A DNA stretch of 17,260 bases from JAWVZU01 sp033722075 (GTDB taxonomy: Bacteria; Pseudomonadota; Gammaproteobacteria; Xanthomonadales; SZUA-38), in the NCBI GenBank assembly GCA_033722075.1, contig JAWVZU010000049.1:1-17260 (forward strand), given 5' to 3'. Below are positions 7,567 through 14,927 of the stretch, piece by piece. The position numbers and the translations under genes are program-made. The first letter of the stretch is position 1; each line of letters starts with the position of its first letter. Under the pieces are notes generated by a model, which was not told where the DNA came from, did no database searches, and saw only the letters and a list, made by a program, of their open reading frames with translations.

Positions 7567-8118
7567 ATGGACAGAGTCATCTGCACCGCCGGCGGGCGTG
7601 CCTTCGATCCAATCGATCCGGACCCGGCAGTCATCGATCTCCGGGATATCGCCCATGCGCTGTCCTTCGTCCCACGCTTCGGCGGGCACAGCCGTCTCTT
7701 TTACTCGGTGGCCCAGCACAGCGTGCTCGTTCGCGACCTGGTGGCCGAGCAATGCGCGGAAGACCGGATTCTGGGCGCGGCCTTGCTGCACGATGCGGCC
7801 GAGGCGTACCTGCTGGACATGCCCTCGCCGATCAAGCGCAGCCTGCCCGACTACACGGCTGCGGAAAAACGCCTGCAGCGGATCATCGAAACCCGCTACG
7901 GCGTTGCGCAACTGAGTGACGCCGAGCGGGCGCTCATCAAGGAGGCGGATCAGATCGCCCTGATCTGGGAGCAACGCGACATCATGCCGGCCGTGGCCTG
8001 GGCGGAACTCCCTTCGCTGGACAGGCCTGCCCTGGACGTGTGGTCGCCGGATGTTGCCCGGCAGGCGTTTCTGACCGCCGCCGATACTCACCTGAACCTG
8101 GAGAAGGCAATCGCATGA
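7567..8118 (+). CDS. HD-domain phosphohydrolase (YfbR-like)
   Basis: The 183-residue cytoplasmic protein is an HD-superfamily metal-dependent phosphohydrolase. Likely metal ligands are His51 (in Gln-His-Ser), the His75-Asp76 pair in Leu-Leu-His-Asp-Ala-Ala-Glu-Ala-Tyr-Leu, and Asp128 in Lys-Glu-Ala-Asp-Gln. The His-Asp-Ala-Ala-Glu-Ala-Tyr...Asp-Met-Pro-x-Pro-Ile-Lys signature is typical of the YfbR-like 5'-deoxynucleotidase group, so a nucleotide monophosphate is a reasonable substrate guess. The ATG at 7567 was chosen because the family similarity begins there; the frame is open further upstream inside the NnrU gene without family-like sequence. The stop overlaps the metalloprotease start (ATGA), so the two are translationally coupled although they act in different compartments. 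Confidence 0.88.
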   Translation: MDRVICTAGGRAFDPIDPDPAVIDLRDIAHALSFVPRFGGHSRLFYSVAQHSVLVRDLVAEQCAEDRILGAALLHDAAEAYLLDMPSPIKRSLPDYTAAEKRLQRIIETRYGVAQLSDAERALIKEADQIALIWEQRDIMPAVAWAELPSLDRPALDVWSPDVARQAFLTAADTHLNLEKAIA

Positions 8119-10616
8119 GAATCCTGATCATCGCCGGGCTGCTGGCCGGCATGACCGCCAGCCCCGTTCTGCAAGCCGAAGAAGATTCCGAACCCGAAAG
8201 CTTTGCCGAGCAGAGGGCGTCCCTGGACTGTGAACCCGGCCTGCTCGAGACCTGCGTGGACGCGGAAAAGGCGCGGGTGCTGCTGATCCTGCCGGCGCCG
8301 GAAGACAAATCGGGACTCATCGGTCGCTATATCTACCAGGCCTACCTCAGCAGCGGGCTGGGTTCGAATCCGCTGGGCCTGGATCGAACCGTCGGTGGCG
8401 GGACCCAGATCCTGGCCATGCGGCGGGTCGGAGAGAAGATCCTGTTCGAAGTGGAGAACTGGCGTTTCCGGGCAACCGACGGAACCGAAGGTGAGCGACT
8501 CGCGGTGCGGGAGAGCTTTGCCTGGTCGGTGCTGTGGGCCGGCAAGATTGCCGCCGTCGCCGAAGATGGGCGGCTGCTGCTCGACATCGGTCCGTTCCTG
8601 CTGCGAGATGCGCTCGGTGTCGCGGCGCGCATCGAGCAGGCCGAGCAGGGCAGCTTCAGCCTCGATGCCGACCGCAGTGTGGTCGAGGCGAGCTCGACGC
8701 TGGTGTTCCCGGACAACATCGAGATGGAGGCATCGCTGACCTTCGCCGGTACCAAGCCCGGAGACGAGATCCGGCAGACGGCGCCGGAGCCCACCGCGGT
8801 GACCCTGGTGCAGCACCATTCGCTGGTCAGGCTTCCGGAGCCGGGCTACGAGGCGCGTCGCGGCGATCCACGCGCCGGGGCCATCGAGAACATTCACTAC
8901 GACTATGCCACGCCGCTTTCGGAACCCCTGGCGACGAACATCGCCCGACGTCACCGGCTGGAACGTATCGATCCCGCAGCGGCCTCCGGCCCGGTGAAGG
9001 AGCCGATCGTCTATTATCTCGATTCCGGTGCCCCGGAGCCGGTAAAGAGCGCGTTGCTGGACGGTGCCCGCTGGTGGGCCGATGCCTTCGAAGCCGCCGG
9101 CTTCGAGAATGCGTTCGAGGTGCGCGAACTCCCGCCCGGTGCCCATCGCCTGGACGTGCGCTACAACATCATCACCTGGGTTCACCGGGCGACCCGTGGC
9201 TGGTCCTACGGTGCGTCGGTGCTGGATCCCCGCACCGGGGAGATCATCAAGGGTTACGTGCTGCTCGGCAGCCAGCGGGTGCGGCAGGATCGTCTCATCT
9301 TCGAGGGGCTGGCCGGGACCGGCAAGACCGGCACGGGCGCGGCCGATGATCCGATCGAACTGGCGCTGGCGCGGATCCGTCAGCTCTCGGCCCACGAGGT
9401 GGGCCACACGATCGGCCTCGCTCACAATTTCGGAGCCTCCGCCAACGACCGGGCGTCGGTCATGGACTACCCCGCGCCCTGGGTTCGAATCGGTGAGGAT
9501 GGCGGCCTGGATTTCTCGCAGGCCTATGACGCCGGTATCGGCGCCTGGGACCGGTTCGCGATCGACTGGCTCTACCGCCAGTATCCGCCCGGCACGGACG
9601 TTGCCGCGGCCCTGGACGCCAAGGTGCTGGAGGCGCGCGAAGCCGGCCTGATCTATGTGACCGACGAGCATGGACGGGGCGTTGGCACAGCGCACCCATT
9701 GGGAGCGGTCTGGGACAACGGATCGGACCCGATCGCGGCCCTCGAGGAAGCCTGGGCCGTCCGCAACCACGCGCTGGCCAATTTCGGTCCGGACCGGGTT
9801 GCGCCGGGAAGACCGCTGAGCCAGCTGCGCCGGGTGTTGGTTCCGATCTACCTCTATCACCGTTACCAGGTCGACGCGGCTTCCAAGTCTCTTGCCGGTG
9901 CGTCCTATGACTACCGCTTGCGCGGCGGGGCCGGGCAGCCCGTGACCTGGGTCGACGCCGAGACCCAGAATCGGGCCCTCGATGCGTTGCTGGCAACCCT
10001 GGACCCTGGTGCGCTGGACCTGCCGGATGAACTGCTGGCCGACCTTGCACCCTTCAGCCGCTCCTTCTACACCGATCCGGTGACCGATCGGGAGCTGTTT
10101 CCGGGCAACATTGATCCGCTCTTCGATCCGGTTGCGGCTGCCGCCATTGCCGGTCGCATCACGATCCGGGCGCTGGTCAATCCGGCCCGCGCGGCCCGCC
10201 TGGTCGAGCAGCACCGGCGCGAACCCGGTCTGCCCTCCCTGGAGCAGGTGCTCGATCGCCTTCAGGCGACCCTGTTCGATGCGCCGCGCAGGGAAACGCA
10301 GCGCCAGGCCGAGATTCGCCGTGCTCTTCAGGCGGAATTGGTGGAGCACCTGATCGGGGTCGCCCTTTCCGACGAGAGTCCGTCGGTCGTGGCGTTCCGG
10401 CTGGAGTCGTTCCTCGTCGATCTGGCCGAGGGCCTCGAGGAGGACCGAGGGGACAAGGCCGCGCAGTCGCATGCTCGCGGTCTGGCCCGGCGCGTCGATC
10501 GTTTTCTGGATCGGCCCTCCGAGCCCGTTCCCGCCCTGCGGGCGCCGGCGGGCGAGCCCCCCGGCAGTCCCATCGGCAGCGCCGAAACCTGCTGGCACTG
10601 CGACCCGCTGCCGTGA
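8115..10616 (+). CDS. Exported zinc-dependent metalloprotease (DUF5117/DUF4953 type)
   Basis: This 833-residue protein has a signal peptide (about 1-21, ending Leu-Gln-Ala-Glu) and should be periplasmic or outer-membrane-facing. The zinc site is His427-Glu428-x2-His431...Gly434-x2-His437, the long form of HExxH that supplies a third histidine as in metzincin-like enzymes, followed by a Met-turn-like Ser-Val-Met450-Asp-Tyr. The arrangement matches the large bacterial 'zinc-dependent metalloprotease' family with an N-terminal DUF5117-like domain (about 50-230) and a C-terminal DUF4953-like domain around and after the zinc site. Homologues are commonly about 800-900 residues, so this is full length. 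The ATG at 8115 overlaps the HD gene stop, and its own stop overlaps the GTG of the TrpF-like gene. A Cys pair near residues 39 and 47 could form a disulfide. The substrate is unknown. Confidence 0.93.
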   Translation: MRILIIAGLLAGMTASPVLQAEEDSEPESFAEQRASLDCEPGLLETCVDAEKARVLLILPAPEDKSGLIGRYIYQAYLSSGLGSNPLGLDRTVGGGTQILAMRRVGEKILFEVENWRFRATDGTEGERLAVRESFAWSVLWAGKIAAVAEDGRLLLDIGPFLLRDALGVAARIEQAEQGSFSLDADRSVVEASSTLVFPDNIEMEASLTFAGTKPGDEIRQTAPEPTAVTLVQHHSLVRLPEPGYEARRGDPRAGAIENIHYDYATPLSEPLATNIARRHRLERIDPAAASGPVKEPIVYYLDSGAPEPVKSALLDGARWWADAFEAAGFENAFEVRELPPGAHRLDVRYNIITWVHRATRGWSYGASVLDPRTGEIIKGYVLLGSQRVRQDRLIFEGLAGTGKTGTGAADDPIELALARIRQLSAHEVGHTIGLAHNFGASANDRASVMDYPAPWVRIGEDGGLDFSQAYDAGIGAWDRFAIDWLYRQYPPGTDVAAALDAKVLEAREAGLIYVTDEHGRGVGTAHPLGAVWDNGSDPIAALEEAWAVRNHALANFGPDRVAPGRPLSQLRRVLVPIYLYHRYQVDAASKSLAGASYDYRLRGGAGQPVTWVDAETQNRALDALLATLDPGALDLPDELLADLAPFSRSFYTDPVTDRELFPGNIDPLFDPVAAAAIAGRITIRALVNPARAARLVEQHRREPGLPSLEQVLDRLQATLFDAPRRETQRQAEIRRALQAELVEHLIGVALSDESPSVVAFRLESFLVDLAEGLEEDRGDKAAQSHARGLARRVDRFLDRPSEPVPALRAPAGEPPGSPIGSAETCWHCDPLP

Positions 10617-11278
10617 GCCTCCTGGTCCAGGTCGCAGGCATCATCGACCTGGCCGAAGCCGAACTGGTGGCCGACGCGGGGGCAACCCACCTCGGGTTTC
10701 CGCTGCGATTGCCCGATGGACGGGAAGATCTTAGCGAGAACGAGGCCGCCGAAATCGGTCGTCGCGTCGCTGGTCGGGCGACGCCCGTGCTGATCACCTA
10801 CCTCGACCGTGCCAATGAGATTGCCGCGTTCTGCGACGAGGTGGGTTTCACCACCGTCCAGCTTCATGGCCCGATCCCGGCAGAGGAGCTTGGCCAATTG
10901 CGTGAGATGCGTCCGGACCTCGTGCTCTGGAAGGCGCTGGTGGTGGGTGTGGGTTCTACCGCGGATCTGCTCGCCCAGGTGAGAAGGTGCACGCCGTGGG
11001 TGGATGCCTTCATCACCGACACCTATGACCCGGCGACGGGTCGTCGCGGGGCGACCGGCCGGGTGCATGACTGGACGGTGAGCGCCCGGCTGGTGGCGGC
11101 CTCGCCGCATCCTGTGGTTCTCGCCGGAGGATTGACGCCCGACAACGTGGCCGACGCGGTCCGGGCGGTTCGCCCGGCCGGCGTTGACGCCCATTCGGGC
11201 CTGGAAGCGCGAGATGGCCGAAAATCCCGCGACCTCGTCGAGGCTTTCGTGCGCAATGCACGAGGGGCAACGCGCTGA
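10613..11278 (+). CDS. Phosphoribosylanthranilate isomerase (TrpF)-like protein lacking the catalytic Cys
   Basis: The 221-residue protein is a TIM-barrel homologue of TrpF. Matching segments include Val-Gln-Val-Ala-Gly-Ile near the start (usual Lys-Ile-Cys-Gly-Ile), Val-Gln-Leu-His-Gly (82-86), Asp136 in Ile-Thr-Asp-Thr, Ala-Gly-Gly-Leu-Thr-Pro-Asp-Asn-Val (171-179) and Val-Asp-Ala-His-Ser-Gly-Leu-Glu (191-198). The general-base cysteine (Cys7 in the Thermotoga enzyme) is Ala8 here, while the general-acid aspartate (Asp126 there) is retained as Asp136. The phosphate-binding loops look intact. Normal TrpF chemistry is therefore doubtful; a different isomerase substrate or a binding role is possible. 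Translation starts at GTG, overlapping the metalloprotease stop (GTGA). No other trp genes are nearby, which also argues against a tryptophan pathway role. Confidence 0.85.
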   Translation: MSLLVQVAGIIDLAEAELVADAGATHLGFPLRLPDGREDLSENEAAEIGRRVAGRATPVLITYLDRANEIAAFCDEVGFTTVQLHGPIPAEELGQLREMRPDLVLWKALVVGVGSTADLLAQVRRCTPWVDAFITDTYDPATGRRGATGRVHDWTVSARLVAASPHPVVLAGGLTPDNVADAVRAVRPAGVDAHSGLEARDGRKSRDLVEAFVRNARGATR

Positions 11279-11351
11279 CGGGCGCAAAGCTGCATCCTGA
11301 ATCAGTATTCAAATCAATCACTTATTAGCTTGGTCTAATCTTCACGTTTCC

Positions 11352-11380
11352 TTGATCATCTGCCCGGGCTCGTGTAGGAT
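11352..11380 (+). promoter_or_regulatory. Sigma70-type promoter for the zinc-ribbon/TerB/SUFU operon
   Basis: TTGATC (11352-11357) and TAGGAT (11375-11380) are separated by 17 bases, the ideal spacing, in the 255-base gap before the operon. The predicted transcript begins near 11387, leaving a leader of about 147 bases. Immediately upstream (about 11296-11345) the DNA is clearly AT-richer than its surroundings, which suits an UP element or regulator site. Confidence 0.5.
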
Positions 11381-11431
11381 GCCGCCGGTTTTTGCCCGGT
11401 AGGCCGGTGGGGTGACGGGCGAAAGCAATAA

Positions 11432-11461
11432 CCGTTGTTCCTTGATTCGTTCGAAAAACGG
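11432..11461 (+). other. Possible leader-RNA hairpin
   Basis: CCGTT at the left end pairs with AACGG at the right end, and an inner TTC pairs with GAA after a small internal loop, within the predicted 5' leader of the operon. The stem is short and matches no riboswitch class that I recognise. Confidence 0.25.
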
Positions 11462-11533
11462 GGCGGACGTGGGGTTGTTTTGTCCTTGAATTACACCTGC
11501 TGGCTGCGGCCGCCGGGTGGGGAGAGAGTCTTG

Positions 11534-12682
11534 ATGGAAAGTTGTGCTTCTTTCAGCGTGTTCAGTGGCGGTGACACGATCGCCGGCTATGACCGCAACC
11601 AGGTTGGCCAGGATTTGATTCGCCTGTTCCGCATTCCGCAGGAGAAAGTGGATCAGATCCTGAGCGGTGAGCAGCTGCTCAAGAAAGGGATGGACCGGAT
11701 CGAGGCCGAGGCCTTTCAGCGCAAGCTGAACGAAATCGGGGTGGCTGCGGTGATTCGGGAACAACCTGGCCCCGCCGCGCGGCTCGAACTGGAGCCGATG
11801 GAAGGGGAGGAGCCCGTCCCGGAGGCGGCTGCGGCCGAAACGCCGGGCCAGGAGCCTGAGGATGAGAACATTACCTGCCCGAAGTGCGGTCACGAGCAGC
11901 CGAAAGCGGAACAATGCATGGGCTGTGGCGTGTACTTCCACAAACTTCAGTCCGCCGCCGCAGACCCGGGCGCTATCCCTCCCGCGAACAGCGATCGCGA
12001 TATGGAGGACAAGACCGCCGAAGACGACGACTGGAGCGATTCTCTCAAGCCCAAGGCCCTTCTGGCTGCGGCCGGTGCCGCGCTGCTGGGCGCCCTGGTC
12101 TGGAAGTTCATCGCAGTCGCCTTCGATTACGAACTGGCCGTGGTTGCCTGGGCCATCGGCGGTGGCATCGGTATCGCGGCCGCGGCCATGGGGTCGCGCG
12201 GACAGCTGGCGGGTGTCGTTTGCGGTCTGCTGGTGGTCTTTTCCATCTTCGCCGGCAAGTACATGGCCGCGGAGTCGTTCCGGGCAGACCTGAGTGAAAT
12301 GATCATGGCTGAAGCCGCGGATGACGGACTGCGCCCGCTTTACGAGGAGCTGATCTACGACGCGGAAGTCTACGTTGACGCGGTCAATGACGACGCCTCG
12401 CTGCGGACCTTCATGGTCGACCACAACTATGTCGAAACCGCCTCGCCGAACCAGATCAGCGACGAAGACATCGAGCTGTTCAAGGAATACAACCACGCCC
12501 AGCTGATGGAGTTTGCGGCGGGTCCGCCCAGCTATGAGGAATGGTCCTCCGGTGCCTTTCAGGAATTCGCAGAGATCAGTTCCTGGGAAATCGTGAAAGA
12601 CGGTCTCGGCTTCCTGGATCTGCTGTTCCTGGCGCTCGGTGTCGGAACCGCCTTCCGCCTCGGCAGCCAGCGGGCAGTCTGA
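11534..12682 (+). CDS. Zinc-ribbon membrane protein, first gene of the TerB/SUFU operon
   Basis: The 382-residue protein has three parts. Residues 1-77 resemble a small N-terminal module found in other proteobacterial zinc-ribbon membrane proteins (Gly-Tyr-Asp-Arg...Leu-x-Arg-Leu-Phe...Leu-Ser-Gly...Leu-Lys-Lys-Gly...Phe-Gln-x-x-Leu-x-x-x-Gly). A zinc ribbon follows, with Cys115-x2-Cys118-x9-Cys128-x2-Cys131. After an acidic linker there are three hydrophobic segments (about 162-187, 191-210, 214-235), a soluble acidic domain (about 236-350) and a last helix (about 356-374). The N-terminus with the zinc ribbon is probably cytoplasmic. The ATG at 11534 was chosen because GGAGAGAG lies 5 bases upstream and the recognisable module starts there; the open frame extends to 11435 without family-like sequence. 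Its stop overlaps the next start (TGATG). Function unknown. Confidence 0.87.
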   Translation: MESCASFSVFSGGDTIAGYDRNQVGQDLIRLFRIPQEKVDQILSGEQLLKKGMDRIEAEAFQRKLNEIGVAAVIREQPGPAARLELEPMEGEEPVPEAAAAETPGQEPEDENITCPKCGHEQPKAEQCMGCGVYFHKLQSAAADPGAIPPANSDRDMEDKTAEDDDWSDSLKPKALLAAAGAALLGALVWKFIAVAFDYELAVVAWAIGGGIGIAAAAMGSRGQLAGVVCGLLVVFSIFAGKYMAAESFRADLSEMIMAEAADDGLRPLYEELIYDAEVYVDAVNDDASLRTFMVDHNYVETASPNQISDEDIELFKEYNHAQLMEFAAGPPSYEEWSSGAFQEFAEISSWEIVKDGLGFLDLLFLALGVGTAFRLGSQRAV

Positions 12683-13218
12683 TGCACGTCGTTATCGGGT
12701 TGCTCGGCAGCATCATCTCGCTTCTCTGGGTGCTCCACCGCCTGGCGGAGATGGGCATCGATCTCGGCGGACTGAACCCCTGGCTGTGGCGCCGACGCCG
12801 CAACTGGCGGAAGAAGTACGAAGCCAACCCGGTATACGGACTGACCAGTCCCATGGAGGCCACCGCCCTCCTGATGACGGCCGTGGCGAAGGCAGACGGG
12901 GACATGAGTGCCGAAGAAAAGGCCGGGATTCTGGCCCTCTTCCGCAATGAATTTCACCGCTCCGACGAGGAAGCGGCCTCGCTGCTGAATTCCAGTACCT
13001 TCCTGCTGGGGCCGGGTGACGAGGTGCGGGACAACCTGCAGAACGTGTTGTCTCCGAGCCTCGAGCGCTTCACCCCGGAGCAGGCTGAATCTGCCGTCGA
13101 ACTGCTGCAGCGCGTTGCCGAAATCGGCGGCGGACCGTCGCCGTCCCAGCGGGCGCTCGTCGAAGCAGCGAGCGGACTGCTCCGGCCGCAGCGCGGTCCG
13201 CAGCCGAAGTGGGCCTGA
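12682..13218 (+). CDS. Membrane-anchored TerB-like protein
   Basis: The 178-residue protein has one N-terminal hydrophobic helix (about 2-22), a strongly basic stretch (37-45, Arg/Lys-rich) and a helical domain from about residue 55 to 165. That domain resembles TerB/TerB-like proteins: Met-Glu-Ala-Thr-Ala-Leu-Leu-Met...Ala-Lys-Ala-Asp-Gly-Asp-Met-Ser-Ala-Glu-Glu-Lys (58-80), where the acidic cluster after the second helix matches the family's metal-binding region. TerB proteins belong to tellurite-resistance/stress complexes and to several membrane-linked signalling systems. Membrane anchoring with the basic residues on the cytoplasmic side would place the TerB domain in the cytoplasm. The ATG overlaps the upstream stop by one base (TGATG), and the same arrangement recurs at its own stop, so expression is coupled on both sides. 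TerB assignment is by motif only. Confidence 0.82.
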   Translation: MHVVIGLLGSIISLLWVLHRLAEMGIDLGGLNPWLWRRRRNWRKKYEANPVYGLTSPMEATALLMTAVAKADGDMSAEEKAGILALFRNEFHRSDEEAASLLNSSTFLLGPGDEVRDNLQNVLSPSLERFTPEQAESAVELLQRVAEIGGGPSPSQRALVEAASGLLRPQRGPQPKWA

Positions 13219-13724
13219 TGTTCTCCTGGTTCTCGCGCAAGCCACGCAACTGCGACCGGGCCTTCGAGGACCTGGCGCAGATGTTGTGGCTCGAAGAGCG
13301 CCGGCCCACGTTCAGACGCGAGCTATTGAATGCCGACCGGCTCGACTTCTCGCTGGTCAGCCTGGAGCATGTCGACGACTACCTGGAAGCGGTGCACCGG
13401 GACTTGCCCGATCAGGAGCAGCTCGGCTACCTGGCCCTGCGTACGGGCGCCTATGTGGGCGAGGTCATCCGCAGGCACGCGGGCCAGGAGTATCACTGGT
13501 ATGACTTCAAGCAGGCCTCGAAGCTTTCCGAGTTCGTGAAGACGCTGGGGGTGAACCTGGGAACCGCCGGCGTACTGGCCGTGGACGCCGAGCATGTCTG
13601 CTTTCCCATTGCCAAGGTGATGAAATACCTGGAGAACGGCGCCGAGGACAGTGTCCATTTCTTCGCCCGGATCGGGATCGAAGGTCCGCCGACCGAGACG
13701 GAAGGCATGCAGGCGCCGTCGTGA
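13218..13724 (+). CDS. Uncharacterised protein, third gene of the TerB/SUFU operon
   Basis: I cannot name the family with confidence. The 168-residue soluble protein has two marked segments: Gly-Ala-Tyr-Val-Gly-Glu-Val-Ile-Arg-Arg-His (77-87) followed by Tyr-His-Trp-Tyr-Asp-Phe (92-97), and Cys-Phe-Pro-Ile-Ala-Lys-Val-x-Lys-Tyr-Leu-Glu-Asn-Gly-Ala-Glu-Asp-Ser (128-145). This pattern of a 'G-Y-x-GEV' helix and a 'FP...K...ENG..DS' helix recalls small bacterial domains such as DUF3806/DUF6278, which is a weak, memory-based guess. There is no signal peptide or membrane helix. The ATG overlaps the TerB-like stop (TGATG), and its stop overlaps the SUFU GTG (GTGA). The tight packing implies a role shared with its neighbours. 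Confidence 0.82.
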   Translation: MFSWFSRKPRNCDRAFEDLAQMLWLEERRPTFRRELLNADRLDFSLVSLEHVDDYLEAVHRDLPDQEQLGYLALRTGAYVGEVIRRHAGQEYHWYDFKQASKLSEFVKTLGVNLGTAGVLAVDAEHVCFPIAKVMKYLENGAEDSVHFFARIGIEGPPTETEGMQAPS

Positions 13725-14440
13725 GGGACGAGACCTCACCCTCCGGCGCGCCGATCTATCGGCACACTGAACAGGACCGGCAGGCCATGCCGCCGGCACA
13801 GGAGGGCGTGCATCGCGAAGCAATCGAGCGCCATCTGGAGAAGCACATCGGTCCGGTCGCAACGGTGTTCCACGAGCTGGTCTCGGATCTCGTTCACCTC
13901 GATGTGCTGTACATAGCGCCGTCGGAAAAGCGCCCCTTTCAGACCCTGGTCACGAGCGGTTCCAGCGACTTGCCCATGGAAGTACCCTCGGGCATGGAGG
14001 CGTTTCGTCGAGCGGAGTACCTGGTCAATCTCCCCGCCGACTGGTCACTTGATCGGGACAACCTGGAGGACGAGACGCATTATTGGCCCATCCGTTGGCT
14101 CAAGCTCGTTGGACGCCTGGCGCACGAATACCAGACCTGGCTCGGTTGGGGGCACACGGTCCCGAACGGCGACCCCGCCACACCGATTGCGGACACCGGT
14201 TTCATCGGGGTGACCGTGCTTCCGCCCTACTGGCTGGGATCCGATTTCTTCCAGCTGCCGACCGTTACCGGCGACGTCATCACCTTCTACAACCTGGTGC
14301 CGCTCTACCCGGAGGAGATGGATCTGAAGCTGCGCAAGGGCATCGAGGCAATCGAGAAGAAGGACCGGGACGGCACATTGTTCCAGGTTCTTGATGTGAA
14401 TCGCCCCAATCTCGGAAAGCGCCGCTTTCTGCCCTGGTAA
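13721..14440 (+). CDS. SUFU (suppressor of fused)-domain protein
   Basis: The 239-residue cytoplasmic protein matches the bacterial suppressor-of-fused domain over most of its length. Family marks are His-Leu-Asp-Val-Leu (59-63), Pro-Phe-Gln-Thr-Leu-Val-Thr-Ser-Gly-Ser-Ser-Asp-Leu-Pro-Met (72-86), Ala-Glu-Tyr...Leu-Pro-Ala-Asp-Trp (98-108), a central Trp-Leu-Gly-Trp-Gly-His-Thr-Val-Pro-Asn-Gly segment (140-150) and Leu-Val-Pro-Leu-Tyr-x-Glu-Glu-Met-Asp-Leu-Lys-Leu (192-204). Comparative work on polymorphic toxins has described bacterial SUFU proteins as probable immunity proteins; others are stand-alone with no known role. Translation starts at GTG, overlapping the previous stop (GTGA). It is the last gene of the operon and ends convergent with the EthD-like gene 27 bases away. 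No toxin-like gene is adjacent within the window. Confidence 0.92.
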   Translation: MRDETSPSGAPIYRHTEQDRQAMPPAQEGVHREAIERHLEKHIGPVATVFHELVSDLVHLDVLYIAPSEKRPFQTLVTSGSSDLPMEVPSGMEAFRRAEYLVNLPADWSLDRDNLEDETHYWPIRWLKLVGRLAHEYQTWLGWGHTVPNGDPATPIADTGFIGVTVLPPYWLGSDFFQLPTVTGDVITFYNLVPLYPEEMDLKLRKGIEAIEKKDRDGTLFQVLDVNRPNLGKRRFLPW

Positions 14441-14467
14441 AGCCTTGGCAGTGAGGACCCGGTAACT

Positions 14468-14815
14468 TCAGCCGTTGTCGATGATCACTTCCTCCTCGGT
14501 CAGGAAGAAGACCGTCTGTTCCATGTCGGCGAAGCGGCTCTCGTCCGGCTGAACTTCGCGCAGGTAGTCGGGATCGGAAAAGAACGCCTGCTGGTCCGCC
14601 ACGCTGTCAAACCAGAGTTCCACTGCGCCGTCGAAGGCGACTTCACCCTCGGCATAGGCTGCCGGGATCGTGTGGCACTGAACGTACCGGCGAATGTAGC
14701 GTTCGGCGGCCGGAATGGATCGGACCTTGCTCGCATGGGTGGTTCGCCAATACTCGTGAAAGGCCTCCGGACTCATGTCCGCACGCCGCTTGACGGCAAC
14801 AATCAGCTTGACCAC
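14468..14815 (-). CDS. EthD-family small protein
   Basis: The 115-residue protein resembles EthD-type dimeric alpha/beta-barrel proteins: it opens with Val-Lys-Leu-Ile-Val-Ala-Val-Lys-Arg-Arg, has Ala-Phe-His-Glu-Tyr-Trp-Arg-Thr-Thr-His-Ala (18-28), which is the family signature, and later Gly-Ala-Val-Glu-Leu-Trp-Phe-Asp-Ser (63-71) and a Phe-Phe-Ser-Asp-Pro-Asp-Tyr segment. EthD was first found with ethyl tert-butyl ether degradation genes, but the fold is used widely for small-molecule monooxygenases, dehalogenases and binding proteins, so the substrate cannot be named. A GTG start at 14815 is supported by GGGAG five bases upstream on the minus strand and by alignment of the first strand. 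It is divergent from the alpha/beta hydrolase gene across 112 bases, which may hold shared control sites. Confidence 0.85.
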   Translation of the reverse strand: MVKLIVAVKRRADMSPEAFHEYWRTTHASKVRSIPAAERYIRRYVQCHTIPAAYAEGEVAFDGAVELWFDSVADQQAFFSDPDYLREVQPDESRFADMEQTVFFLTEEEVIIDNG

Positions 14816-14927
14816 GCTTGCTCCCTTATAGCTTGCTTCGAAGAAAGATCCGGCGGTGCCGGTGCGACCCCGCGGCCTTGGCCTGCATCGTAAGGACAGG
14901 GGACACTGGAGACAACGGCAGGCCGAT

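Noticed and set aside
9306..9329. P-loop-like Gly-Leu-Ala-Gly-Thr-Gly-Lys-Thr in the metalloprotease (residues 398-405)
   Set aside because: It matches the Walker A pattern by chance in a Gly/Thr-rich loop just before the zinc site. The protein is exported and has no Walker B or NTPase fold.
8088..10598. Open frame of 836 codons on the minus strand antisense to the metalloprotease gene
   Set aside because: The length is a by-product of high GC in the third codon position. The translated product has no motif, while the plus strand encodes a full HExxHxxGxxH protease with a signal peptide.
11382..11420. Possible H-type pseudoknot: CCGCCGG with CCGGTGG, and GCCCG with CGGGC
   Set aside because: The pairing order fits a pseudoknot, but the promoter at 11352-11380 would start transcription near 11387 and leave out most of the first strand. 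Such GC-rich matches are also common by chance.
14816..14835. TATAAG on the minus strand as a -10 box for the EthD-like gene
   Set aside because: It is only about 12 bases from the GTG start and overlaps the ribosome binding site area, so the transcript would lack that site; there is also no -35.
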